Assembly: GCA_948524275.1 (NCBI GenBank)
Contig: CAOSLI010000010.1
Location: forward strand, 5,340 to 32,120
Direction of reading: 5' to 3'
Source: an uncultured Clostridia bacterium
GTDB taxonomy: Bacteria; Bacillota; Clostridia; TANB77; CAG-508
Length of the DNA stretch: 26,781 bases
Under the pieces are notes generated by a model. That model was not told the DNA's origin, ran no database searches, and worked only from the letters and a program-made list of their open reading frames with translations. Shown here in pieces: positions 7,156 to 15,049 of the stretch (positions are counted from its first letter, which is position 1; each line of letters opens with the position of its first letter). The position numbers and the translations under genes are program-made.

Positions 7156-8034
7156 ATGCAATTATTGGATTTTTCAAAAGCTTTAGAAATAGCACCAGAA
7201 TATACTGGAAGTGAAAAGAAAAAGACCATGATATTAGATGACAAAAAATATTTAGTTAAATTTCCAGATCCTAATAGGTCAACTAAATTAGAAATTTCTT
7301 ATATAAACAATGTGTATTCTGAATATATAGGTACTAAAGTGTTTGAATTATGTGGATTTGAAACACAAAAAGTAGAACTTGGCATTTACGATAAAGATGG
7401 AAAAGAAAGAATTGTCTGTGGATGCGAAGACTTTACTAATAATGAAACTAAATTAGTTGAATTTGAAAAATTTGAAAATGCCAGTATAGAGCCTAACCCT
7501 TTCAAAAGAGAGTTAAAAGATATATTTCATATAGTACAATCGGGAATCTACAATATAGATTTAAATGAATTAAAAGAAAAATTTTGGGATATGTTTATAA
7601 TTGATTGTTTAATAGGAAATGAAGACAGACACAATGGAAATTGGGGATTTTTAAAGAATATTAAAGATGAGAATTTAACATTTGCACCAATTTATGATTG
7701 TGGATCTTGCTTATTTTCAGTATACACAGATGAAAAAATGCAAGAATGTTTAGAAAATAACTCAAAGATGCAAGATTGTATAAAAAATACATCATCTGCA
7801 ATTAGAGATGAGGGTGCAAAAATAAGATATTTTGAATTTATTACAAGTTTGAAAAATGAAGATTGTAATAATGCATTAATTAGAATGTATGATAAAATTA
7901 ATTTAAATGAAATTAATAAGTTAATAGACGAAATTAATATAATTTCAAATATAAGAAAAGAATTTTATAAAGAAGTTATTAAAGGAAAGTATAAAGAAAT
8001 TTTAACAGTAGCTTATAAAAAATTAAATAAATAA
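7156..8034 (+). CDS. HipA-like Ser/Thr kinase (minimal, CtkA/HipT-like)
   Basis: A 292-aa protein with the catalytic motifs of the HipA kinase fold: an ATP-binding Lys in 'KKYLVKFPDP' (residues ~30-39), the catalytic loop 'GNEDRHNGNWGF' (~154-165, equivalent to HipA N-x-DRHxxN) and the Mg-binding Asp in 'APIYDCGSCLF' (~179). It lacks the N-terminal subdomain of E. coli HipA (about 440 aa), as do HipT and H. pylori CtkA. A good ribosome site, AAAGGGG, precedes the ATG. No HipB-type helix-turn-helix antitoxin is adjacent; the 76-aa gene upstream is the only candidate partner. HipA enzymes phosphorylate targets such as GltX; this one's target is unknown. Placement right after lysS is suggestive but may be chance. 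Confidence 0.75.
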   Translation: MQLLDFSKALEIAPEYTGSEKKKTMILDDKKYLVKFPDPNRSTKLEISYINNVYSEYIGTKVFELCGFETQKVELGIYDKDGKERIVCGCEDFTNNETKLVEFEKFENASIEPNPFKRELKDIFHIVQSGIYNIDLNELKEKFWDMFIIDCLIGNEDRHNGNWGFLKNIKDENLTFAPIYDCGSCLFSVYTDEKMQECLENNSKMQDCIKNTSSAIRDEGAKIRYFEFITSLKNEDCNNALIRMYDKINLNEINKLIDEINIISNIRKEFYKEVIKGKYKEILTVAYKKLNK

Positions 8035-8095
8035 TAAAACTTAAAGGCTTTTATGAGTATAATAGCATTACAAATTTTTAATAAAAGGAGATTTG

Positions 8096-8284
8096 ATGAA
8101 AATTGCTGTATGTTGTTCATCATCAAATGATATAGATAAAAAATATATGCAAAGTTCAGAAATATTATTGGAACAAGTATTTAAAAAAGATAATGATTTA
8201 GTATTTGGAGCAATGAATAATGGAATAATGGGAATTGCATATAGGATTAATTTAGCAAGTAGAGAAGAAGAGTTATTTAGATAA
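8096..8284 (+). pseudogene. Truncated LOG-family (lysine decarboxylase-like) remnant
   Basis: The 62-aa ORF starts 'MKIAVCCSSSNDIDKKY' and continues '...DLVFGAMNNGIMGIAY', which matches the first two Rossmann-fold strands of LOG/TIGR00730 nucleotide-processing proteins (family pattern MKI-V-CGSS ... LVYGG---GLMG). Family members are about 180-200 aa and need the later 'PGGxGTxxE' motif, which is absent. After ~residue 46 the sequence changes to an unrelated tail ('LASREEELFR') and stops. A good AAAAGGAG ribosome site lies 5 nt before the ATG, so a short peptide may still be made. Best read as a 3'-deleted gene; no remnant of the missing part appears before the next gene. Confidence 0.6.
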
Positions 8285-8344
8285 ATTAAATAATTTATAA
8301 TAAAATTCAAGTAAAGTAAAAATGTGAAAATGGAGGGTAAGCAT

Positions 8345-9067
8345 ATGAAAATATCCATCAATGCGATGCAAAAATTGTCAAAAGTAAAAAATTCAGTATA
8401 TGATGACATAAAAATAGAGTATTTATATCATTCAAATAAATTAGAAGGCAGTACATTTAACATTGAGCAATTAAATATTCTTTTAGAAGAAAATATGGTA
8501 GTAGGTGAACATTCAATTAATGATGTACAAGAGACTATTAACTCATTAGAATTATTTGATTTTGTTATAGAAACTTTAAATGAGAAACTAACACATAGAT
8601 TAATTAGAGAATATCATTCAATTTTAAAGAAAAACACGAGTGATGAAAATTATGGCTTTGTAGGAGTGTATAAAAAAATTCCTAACAAATTAAGAAATGT
8701 AGATATTAAATTAGCTGAGCCACATGAAGTTGAAGAACTGATTGAAAAATTATTAGATAAGAAAATAGAAACATTAGAAGATATCGCTGATTTTCATCAA
8801 CAATTTGAACATATACACCCTTTTCAAGATGGAAATGGAAGAATAGGAAGATTTATTATACTTAGACAATGTTTAGAAAATAATATTGATTTAATTGCCA
8901 TTGATGATGAGTATAATAAAGAATATAGAGAAGCTTTATATAAGGCTCAAATTTCAGAAAATTTAGAACAATTAGTTCAAGTATTTGAAAAATGCCAAAA
9001 AAGAATTAATGAAAAATTACAAAGTTATATACCAACAATAGAACAAGTATTAAAGGAAGTTGATTAG
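8345..9067 (+). CDS. Fic-domain protein, N-terminally autoinhibited (class II)
   Basis: Fic enzymes transfer AMP or another phosphate-containing group onto protein hydroxyls. The 240-aa product carries the full active-site motif 'HPFQDGNGRIGR' (residues ~158-169) with the catalytic His, the acidic metal ligand and both Args. Upstream, 'SNKLEG' (residues 30-35) fits the inhibitory helix motif (S/T)xxxE(G/N), whose Glu blocks ATP binding, so this is a class II, self-inhibited Fic that needs no separate antitoxin. The start at 8345 is preferred because GGAGGG lies 7 nt upstream; the GTG at 8324 has none. It is followed by a strong terminator. Its target is unknown. Confidence 0.9.
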   Translation: MKISINAMQKLSKVKNSVYDDIKIEYLYHSNKLEGSTFNIEQLNILLEENMVVGEHSINDVQETINSLELFDFVIETLNEKLTHRLIREYHSILKKNTSDENYGFVGVYKKIPNKLRNVDIKLAEPHEVEELIEKLLDKKIETLEDIADFHQQFEHIHPFQDGNGRIGRFIILRQCLENNIDLIAIDDEYNKEYREALYKAQISENLEQLVQVFEKCQKRINEKLQSYIPTIEQVLKEVD

Positions 9068-9091
9068 ATTATATAAAATATTATAGGTAGT

Positions 9092-9136
9092 AAAAAAGAT
9101 AGTTTACAGCATAATGCAGTGAAACTATCTTTTTTT
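9092..9136 (+). terminator. Strong Rho-independent terminator after fic
   Basis: A 14-bp stem, AAAAAAGATAGTTT (9092-9105) with AAACTATCTTTTTT (9122-9135), encloses a 16-nt loop and runs straight into the T tract (T9130-T9136). The A-rich 5' arm would let it work in both directions. It closes the lysS/accessory region. Confidence 0.85.
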
Positions 9137-9164
9137 GACTTAGCGTATGATTTTTTATTATAAA
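9135..9164 (+). promoter_or_regulatory. Probable promoter of the fatty-acid operon
   Basis: TTGACT at 9135-9140, an 18-nt spacer and TATAAA at 9159-9164. The -35 box overlaps the end of the preceding terminator. The leader (about 9171-9259) could fold: ATCAC (9172-9176) with GTGAT (9216-9220), and CTTTTT (9201-9206) with AAAAAG (9211-9216); these overlap at one base, so they may be alternatives. I see no FapR or FabT operator palindrome. Confidence 0.5.
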
Positions 9165-9259
9165 ATACAAAATCACAAAACTGACCACCTAGTATAAAGA
9201 CTTTTTAAGAAAAAAGTGATATAAATATATATGTTAAAAATTAAGTGTAGGAGACAAAA

Positions 9260-10978
9260 ATGAGTAAGAAACTATATGATTGTATAAATATAACTGATTT
9301 AAAAGATATGCTAAATAAAACAAGAAAGATATATGGAGAAAAGCCAGCATATAAAATAAGAGTAGAAGAAGGAAAATATAAAACATTTACTCATAATGAA
9401 GTAAGAGATATGGTTGATAGCTTAGGAACTGCATTGATAAATTTAGGACTTAAAGGTAAAAGAATAGCTGTCATTGGTGAAAATAGATATGAATGGGAGA
9501 TAGCATACCTATCAATAGTATGCGGTACAGGAATAGTAGTTCCATTAGATAAGGCATTACCTGAGAACGAATTAGAGGACTTAATTGAAAGATCAGAAAT
9601 TGAAGCCATATTTTATTCACAAAAATATAGTGAAGTAATTCAAAAAATAAGATATAGTGAGAAGAATAAATTAAAACATCTAATAGCCATGGATACAGAA
9701 TTACACTCAGAAGGAATATACTCACAATCAGAGTTAATAGAAACAGGACGAAAACTTATAAAAGCTGGAAGCAAAGATTTTATAGATGCTAAAATAAATC
9801 CAGAAGAAATGAGCATAATGCTATTTACATCAGGAACAACATCAAAGTCAAAAGTCGTAGCACTTTCACATAAAAACATATGCTCAAATTTAATGGACAT
9901 AGCAAGCGTGCTAGATGTAAATTCGAATGATACACTTCTATCTGTGCTTCCAATACACCATGTATTTGAATGTACAGTTGGCTTCTTATTCTCATTATAT
10001 AAAGGAGCACAAACAGTATTTTGTGATGGACTAAGACATATTATAGAAAACTTAAACGAATACCATGTAACGGTTATGGCATGTGTTCCAGCCATATACG
10101 AAAAAATATTTATGATAGTAAGTAAGAGGCTTGAAAAACAGGGAAGGCTCAAAAAAATATTAGAAGATGAACAAAAATATAAGAATGAAACCATGGAAAA
10201 GAAAAAGGAAATATTTAAAGAAATACATGATATGCTTGGAGGAAAAATAAAACTTTTCATAAGTGGAGCAGCTGCACTAGATTATAAAATTGAAGAAAAA
10301 TATAGACTATTAGGGCTTAATCTTGTTCAAGGATATGGACTAACGGAAACATCTCCTGTTGTAGCAGTTGGTTCAAACAAATATTATAAAACAGGTTCAA
10401 TAGGTAAAACAGTGCCAAATGTAGAAGCAAAAATTGTAGATGCAAATGAAGAAGGTATAGGAGAATTAGTAGTTAAAGGTCCAAGCATAATGCTCGGATA
10501 TTACAATAATGCAAGGGCAACTAAAGATGCTATGCAGGATGGATGGTTTTACACAGGAGATTTAGCAAAAATAGATGACGAAGGATACATATTTATTTGT
10601 GGTAGAAAGAAAAGCGTAATAGTATTAAAAAATGGAAAAAACATTTTCCCAGAAGAGATGGAGAATTTAGTAAATAAAATAGAAGGTGTAAAAGAATCAT
10701 TTATTTTTGGAAAGAAACAGTCAGATGATGAAAACGATATAAAAATAAATGTTAAGATAGTATTTGATAGAGAAATAGTAAAAGATGCATATAAAGTTGA
10801 AACAGATGAGGAAATATTTAATGTTTTATCAAAGAAAATAAAAGAAATTAATCAAACAATGCCACAATATAAAGCTATAAGGGGAATAACTTTAAGCGAA
10901 GAAGAGTTGATAAAAACTACAACAAATAAAATAAAAAGACAGGAGAACTTAGATGCAATTGAAAAACTTAAATACTAA
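9260..10978 (+). CDS. AMP-forming acyl-CoA (or acyl-ACP) synthetase
   Basis: Adenylates a carboxylic acid, probably a fatty acid, and transfers it to a thiol. The 572-aa product has the adenylate-forming core motifs in order: A3 'LFTSGTTSKSKVVALSHKN' (~residue 190), A5 'GYGLTETSPVV' (~355), A7 'GWFYTGDLAKIDDEGY', A8 'GRKKSVIVLKNGKNIFPEE' and the C-terminal A10 Lys in 'KTTTNKIKRQE'. No carrier domain is attached. As first gene of a fatty-acid operon it may salvage exogenous or released fatty acids by making acyl-CoA or acyl-ACP; the choice of acceptor cannot be read from sequence. Its ribosome site is AGGAGA. birA begins 26 nt before its stop. Confidence 0.9.
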   Translation: MSKKLYDCINITDLKDMLNKTRKIYGEKPAYKIRVEEGKYKTFTHNEVRDMVDSLGTALINLGLKGKRIAVIGENRYEWEIAYLSIVCGTGIVVPLDKALPENELEDLIERSEIEAIFYSQKYSEVIQKIRYSEKNKLKHLIAMDTELHSEGIYSQSELIETGRKLIKAGSKDFIDAKINPEEMSIMLFTSGTTSKSKVVALSHKNICSNLMDIASVLDVNSNDTLLSVLPIHHVFECTVGFLFSLYKGAQTVFCDGLRHIIENLNEYHVTVMACVPAIYEKIFMIVSKRLEKQGRLKKILEDEQKYKNETMEKKKEIFKEIHDMLGGKIKLFISGAAALDYKIEEKYRLLGLNLVQGYGLTETSPVVAVGSNKYYKTGSIGKTVPNVEAKIVDANEEGIGELVVKGPSIMLGYYNNARATKDAMQDGWFYTGDLAKIDDEGYIFICGRKKSVIVLKNGKNIFPEEMENLVNKIEGVKESFIFGKKQSDDENDIKINVKIVFDREIVKDAYKVETDEEIFNVLSKKIKEINQTMPQYKAIRGITLSEEELIKTTTNKIKRQENLDAIEKLKY

Positions 10979-11531
10979 GTTTATAGGAAGAAATAGTATT
11001 TATTTTACTGAGATAGATTCAACACAAAAAGAAATATGGAGACTAATAGAAAAGGGCACTATTCCAAGTGGTACATTAGTTATGGCAGATATTCAAAATA
11101 GCGGAATTGGAACACATGGAAGAGTATGGCACACTGATGAAAAAAATAATATTGCATTTTCATTTTTCATAAATATGGATTGTAATATACCAAATTTGGA
11201 TGGCATTACAATAGAGACTGCTAAAATATTAGTAGATATTTTTAAAGATAAATATAATGTTGCATTACAAATAAAAGAGCCAAATGACATTGTATATAAA
11301 GGCAAAAAAATTGGCGGAATTTTAACAGAAACTAAAGTTATGTCAGGAAAAGTAAGAACTTTAGTAATTGGCATCGGCATAAATACAGCAAAAGAGAAAT
11401 TTACAGATGATATAAAAGATATAGCAACATCAATAAAAAAGGAATTTGATATAGATATTGATAGGGAATATATTATATCAGAATTTTGTAATAGATTTGA
11501 AGTGAAAATTTTAAAGAGAGTAGGTAAATAA
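10953..11531 (+). CDS. birA: Biotin-[acetyl-CoA-carboxylase] ligase, short catalytic form
   Basis: Activates biotin as biotinyl-AMP and attaches it to the Lys of AccB. The 192-aa protein lacks the N-terminal helix-turn-helix of bifunctional BirA repressors and most of the C-terminal SH3-like domain, leaving the catalytic core. Visible motifs are 'EIDSTQKE', 'SGIGTHGRVWHT' (equivalent to GRGRRGRxW) and 'KEPNDIVYKGKKIGGILTE' (equivalent to KWPNDI...KxxGxL). The residue matching E. coli Arg118, which helps retain biotinyl-AMP, is Thr. The start is set by AGGAGA before 10953, giving a 26-nt overlap with the synthetase. Its place in the operon matches its substrate AccB, encoded about 3.6 kb downstream. 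Confidence 0.88.
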   Translation: MQLKNLNTKFIGRNSIYFTEIDSTQKEIWRLIEKGTIPSGTLVMADIQNSGIGTHGRVWHTDEKNNIAFSFFINMDCNIPNLDGITIETAKILVDIFKDKYNVALQIKEPNDIVYKGKKIGGILTETKVMSGKVRTLVIGIGINTAKEKFTDDIKDIATSIKKEFDIDIDREYIISEFCNRFEVKILKRVGK

Positions 11532-11532
11532 A

Positions 11533-12465
11533 ATGAAAATAGGATTTTTATTTCCAGGCCAAGGCTCACAAAGTGTTGGAATGGGAAAAGACATATACGA
11601 AAAATACGAAGAAGCAAGAAATGTATATGATAAGGTAAGAGAACTAACAGGGGTAGATATTGCAAAGATATCATTCGAAGGACCAGAAGATATTTTAAAT
11701 CAAACAAAATACACACAACTTGCAATATTAACTGAAAGCTTGAGTATATTAGAAATCCTGAAAAAGAATAATATAAATGCTAATATATCAGCAGGTTTAA
11801 GCCTTGGAGAATATTCTGGTTTAATATATAGCAAAGCATTATCATTTGAAGAAGGTGTAAAGCTTGTACAAAAAAGAGGAGAATTTATGCAGGAATTATT
11901 GCCAGATGGAGAATGGCAAATGGCTGCAATAATGGGAATGAGTGATGAAGAGGTGGAAGAGGTTTGCAAAAAAGTAAAGTCTGGATTTGTCATTCCCGCA
12001 AATTATAATTGCGTAGGTCAAGTTGCGATTTCAGGTGAAAAGGAGGCTGTGTTAGAAGCAGAGAAAATAGCAAATGATATGGGAGCTAAAAAGGTAAGAA
12101 TTTTAAAAACAGCAGGACCATTCCACACTGAAAAATTAGTAGAGAGCTCAAAAGCTTTAAGAAAAGAATTAGAAGGTATTACAATAAATAAATTTGAAAA
12201 AAAAGTTATAAAGAACTTAGATGGAGAAGAATATAAGGATACTGATGATGTAAGAGATATTTTAGCAAAACATATTATTAATCCAGTTAGATTTTCTAAA
12301 ACGCTACAGACAATGATAAATCAAGGAATAGATACATTTATTGAGATAGGACCAGGAAAAACATTATCAGGATTTGTAAAAAGAATTCCAAGTGAAAAGG
12401 AAATTAAGATACTAAATATAAATGATGTTCCAAGTTTAGAAGAAGTATTAAGGGAGGTTAAATAA
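11533..12465 (+). CDS. fabD: Malonyl-CoA:ACP transacylase FabD
   Basis: Moves malonyl groups from CoA to acyl carrier protein to feed chain elongation. The 310-aa product has the family's length. It starts 'MKIGFLFPGQGSQSVGMG', has the nucleophile Ser90 in 'AGLSLGEYSG' and the catalytic His198 in 'GPFHTEKL'. The residue before the Ser is Leu, where many family members have His (GHSLGE). It starts one base after the birA stop and ends directly against fabG, so expression is coupled. Confidence 0.96.
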   Translation: MKIGFLFPGQGSQSVGMGKDIYEKYEEARNVYDKVRELTGVDIAKISFEGPEDILNQTKYTQLAILTESLSILEILKKNNINANISAGLSLGEYSGLIYSKALSFEEGVKLVQKRGEFMQELLPDGEWQMAAIMGMSDEEVEEVCKKVKSGFVIPANYNCVGQVAISGEKEAVLEAEKIANDMGAKKVRILKTAGPFHTEKLVESSKALRKELEGITINKFEKKVIKNLDGEEYKDTDDVRDILAKHIINPVRFSKTLQTMINQGIDTFIEIGPGKTLSGFVKRIPSEKEIKILNINDVPSLEEVLREVK

Positions 12466-13200
12466 ATGAATAAAGTTGCATTTATTACAGGAGCTACAAG
12501 AGGAATTGGAAAGCAAATAGCAATGGTACTAGCAGAGAATGGATATGATATAGCACTTAATTATAGAACTGAAAATGATAATTTAAGGGAAACTATAAAA
12601 GAAATTGAAAGTAAAAATGTTAAATGTTTAGCAGTTAAGGGAGATGTATCAAGCTATGAAAACTGTGAAACATTTGTAAGTCAAATAATAAATAAATTTG
12701 GAAAAATAGATGTATTAGTCAACAATGCAGGAATTACAAAAGATACTCTACTAATGAGAATGAAGAAAGAAGATTTCGAAGATGTAATAGATGTAAATTT
12801 AGTAGGAACATTTAATGTCACAAAAAATGTAATTAGCCACATGATGAAGGCGCGTTCAGGAAGAATAATAAATATATCTTCTGTTGTAGGTGTATCAGGA
12901 AATGCAGGGCAAACCAATTATGCAGCATCTAAAGCAGGAATTATAGGATTTACAAAAAGTTTGGCAAAGGAAGTTGCATCAAGAGGAATATTAGTAAATG
13001 CAGTAGCCCCTGGATTTATAGAGACACAGATGACAGATGTTCTGAAGGATGAAATAAAAGAGAAAATCGCGGAAACGATACCACTAAAAAGAATGGGAAC
13101 TGCAACTGATGTTGCAAATGTTGTTAAATTTCTAGCATCAGATGACAGTTCATATATAACAGGTCAAGTAATAAATATAGATGGCGGAATGCTAATGTAG
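12466..13200 (+). CDS. fabG: 3-oxoacyl-ACP reductase FabG
   Basis: NADPH-dependent reduction of 3-ketoacyl-ACP. The 244-aa short-chain dehydrogenase has the cofactor motif 'TGATRGIGKQIA', 'NNAGIT', the catalytic Ser in 'IINISSVVG' and 'YAASK' (Tyr-x3-Lys), and the usual ending 'ITGQVINIDGGMLM'. The ATG follows the fabD stop with no gap, and AGGGAGG lies just upstream within fabD. acpP, often found near here, is absent; instead a 112-nt gap with leader-element copy 3 follows. Confidence 0.95.
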   Translation: MNKVAFITGATRGIGKQIAMVLAENGYDIALNYRTENDNLRETIKEIESKNVKCLAVKGDVSSYENCETFVSQIINKFGKIDVLVNNAGITKDTLLMRMKKEDFEDVIDVNLVGTFNVTKNVISHMMKARSGRIINISSVVGVSGNAGQTNYAASKAGIIGFTKSLAKEVASRGILVNAVAPGFIETQMTDVLKDEIKEKIAETIPLKRMGTATDVANVVKFLASDDSSYITGQVINIDGGMLM

Positions 13201-13228
13201 AGTGTTTGAATAATAATTGTTATTTGGC

Positions 13229-13304
13229 AATGTGATTTGACAGACGATGTTTTTCAAAGAAAAACATTGGATGGCGATGAACGGAGCGAAGCGTAGTGAA
13301 AGGA
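13229..13304 (+). promoter_or_regulatory. Repeated 76-nt structured leader element, copy 3 (fabF)
   Basis: Begins AATGTGATTTG 28 nt after the fabG stop. It has the best stem of the three: CGATGTTTTT (13245-13254) with AAAAACATTG (13260-13269), ten pairs including one G-T, around CAAAG. GATGG follows at 13270-13274, a CGAAG core, and GAAAGGA at 13298-13304; its AAAGGA is the fabF ribosome site, 8 nt before the ATG. No convincing promoter lies between fabG and this copy, so it is probably an internal part of the operon transcript. This separates the element from promoter function. Confidence 0.75.
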
Positions 13305-13312
13305 TTATAAAA

Positions 13313-14551
13313 ATGGAAAGAAGAGTAGTAATAACAGGTCTTGGTGCAATTACACCAATAGGAAAAAATGTAGAAGATACATGGAATGGAATCGAAAATA
13401 CAAAATGTGGAATTGATAATATTACATTATTTAATACAGAAAATTTTAGAACAAAGTTAGACGCAGAAGTAAAAAACTATGAACCAGCAGAATACTTTGA
13501 TGTAAAGCAAGCAAAAAGATTTGATAGGTCAAGTCAATTTGCTGTAATTGCGGCAAGAGAAGCTGTTAAAGATAGTAATATTACAAAAGAAAATACTGAT
13601 TTTGAAAGAGTTGGTGTTTTTGTAAGTTCTGGAATTGGTGGATTAAGAACAATGCAAGAACAATGTGAAGTAAATTACATAAAGGGAAATAATAGAGTTT
13701 CACCAATGTTTATTCCAATGACAATAGCAAATATGCCATCAGGAAATATTTCAATAGAATTTGGATTTAAAGGAGAATCATCATCAATAGTAACTGCGTG
13801 TGCCTCATCAACACAAAGCATAGGAGAGGCATACAAAACTATAAAACATGGATATGAAGATGTTATCCTAGCAGGTGGAACAGAAGCTGCAATATGCGAA
13901 GTTGGAATTGCAGGATTTGAAAATATGAAAGCACTTTCAAATGCAGAGGATAAAAATAGAGCAAGCATTCCATTTGACAAAGAAAGAAGCGGATTTGTAA
14001 TGGGAGAAGGTGCAGCTGTACTTGTACTTGAAGAACTAGAACATGCTAAAAAAAGAGGAGCTAAAATTTATGCTGAGGTAGTAGGATTCGGTTCTACAAC
14101 AGATGCATACCATATAACATCACCATGTCCAGATGGTGAAATGGGAGCAAAAGCAATGATAAGAGCAATCGAAGATGCTGGAATAAAACCAGAAGATATT
14201 GATTACATAAATGCACATGGAACATCTACACATCTTAATGATTTAACAGAAACCTTAGCAATAAAGGCAGCATTTGGAGAAGCAAGTAAAAAAGTAATGG
14301 TTAGTTCAACTAAAGGAAACATAGGACACTTATTAGGTGCAGCAGGTGGAGTTGAAGCTATAATTTGTGTAAAAGCAATAGAAAAAGCCTTAGTTCCACC
14401 AACAATAAATTATAAAGAAAAAGATGAAGAATGCGATTTAGATGTAGTTCCAAACACGCCAAGAAAGCAAGATTTGAAATATGTAATGTCAAACTCATTA
14501 GGCTTTGGAGGACATAACAATTGTATTATTATAAAAAAATACGAATCTTAA
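13313..14551 (+). CDS. fabF: 3-oxoacyl-ACP synthase II FabF
   Basis: Condenses acyl-ACP with malonyl-ACP to elongate the chain. The 412-aa product begins 'MERRVVITGLGAITPIG', the family start, and has the Cys-His-His triad: Cys163 in 'TACASSTQ', His302 in 'NAHGTSTHLND' and His339 in 'GNIGHLLGAAGG'. It ends with the conserved 'NSLGFGGHN'. An ATG at 13247 is in frame but lies inside the leader element and has no ribosome site; 13313 follows AAAGGA by 8 nt. fabH is absent from the window, so initiation must be encoded elsewhere. Confidence 0.96.
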   Translation: MERRVVITGLGAITPIGKNVEDTWNGIENTKCGIDNITLFNTENFRTKLDAEVKNYEPAEYFDVKQAKRFDRSSQFAVIAAREAVKDSNITKENTDFERVGVFVSSGIGGLRTMQEQCEVNYIKGNNRVSPMFIPMTIANMPSGNISIEFGFKGESSSIVTACASSTQSIGEAYKTIKHGYEDVILAGGTEAAICEVGIAGFENMKALSNAEDKNRASIPFDKERSGFVMGEGAAVLVLEELEHAKKRGAKIYAEVVGFGSTTDAYHITSPCPDGEMGAKAMIRAIEDAGIKPEDIDYINAHGTSTHLNDLTETLAIKAAFGEASKKVMVSSTKGNIGHLLGAAGGVEAIICVKAIEKALVPPTINYKEKDEECDLDVVPNTPRKQDLKYVMSNSLGFGGHNNCIIIKKYES

Positions 14552-14594
14552 GATGGCTTTGATAATAATTAATATGAAAGGAAGGAATGTTAGA

Positions 14595-15038
14595 ATGGAA
14601 TATGAGAAAATAAAACAATTAATGGATGATATGGGAAATTCAAAATTAACTGCAATAGATATCGATTTTCCAGATGGAACAAAAATTAGTATGAAAAAAG
14701 AAATCAAATATGAGGTTGCTAGTAGTGAAGTAATTACAAAAGAATATAATGGTGATGTTGTAAAAGCTGAAGTAATCAAGAAAGAAAAAGAAGAAGCTAT
14801 AACTGGAAACATTGTAAAATCACCAATGGTAGGAACTTTTTACGCTAAATCATCACCAACAGCAGATCCATATGCTGAAGTTGGAACTGAGGTAAAAAAA
14901 GGTGACACACTTTGCATTATAGAAGCAATGAAACTAATGAATGAAATTGAATCAGAATATGACGGAAAAGTTGTAGAGATACTAGTAAAAGATGGAGAGC
15001 AGGTAGAATATGGTACGCCACTATTTAAGATAGGATAA
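14595..15038 (+). CDS. accB: Biotin carboxyl carrier protein AccB
   Basis: Carries the carboxybiotin arm of acetyl-CoA carboxylase between AccC and AccAD. The 147-aa product has an N-terminal helix region ('MEYEKIKQLMDDMGNSKL'), a variable linker, and a C-terminal biotinyl domain with 'IIEAMKLMNEIE'; Lys113, 34 residues from the end, is the biotinylated residue. 'VKSPMVGTFYAKSSP' contains the bacterial thumb-region residues. The ATG at 14595 is preferred over 14553 because AAGGA lies 8 nt upstream and the N-terminus fits the family. Confidence 0.94.
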   Translation: MEYEKIKQLMDDMGNSKLTAIDIDFPDGTKISMKKEIKYEVASSEVITKEYNGDVVKAEVIKKEKEEAITGNIVKSPMVGTFYAKSSPTADPYAEVGTEVKKGDTLCIIEAMKLMNEIESEYDGKVVEILVKDGEQVEYGTPLFKIG

Positions 15039-15049
15039 GAGAGGTAATT

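Noticed and set aside
9165..9259. FapR or FabT operator before the fatty-acid operon
   Set aside because: The sequence CACCTAGTATAAAGAC recalls part of a FapR site but there is no palindrome, and no TTTGA-N-TCAAA repeat is present.
9640..10260. 206-codon antisense ORF within the acyl synthetase gene
   Set aside because: The + strand ORF has all adenylate-forming motifs; the antisense product is Ser/Phe-rich shadow sequence.
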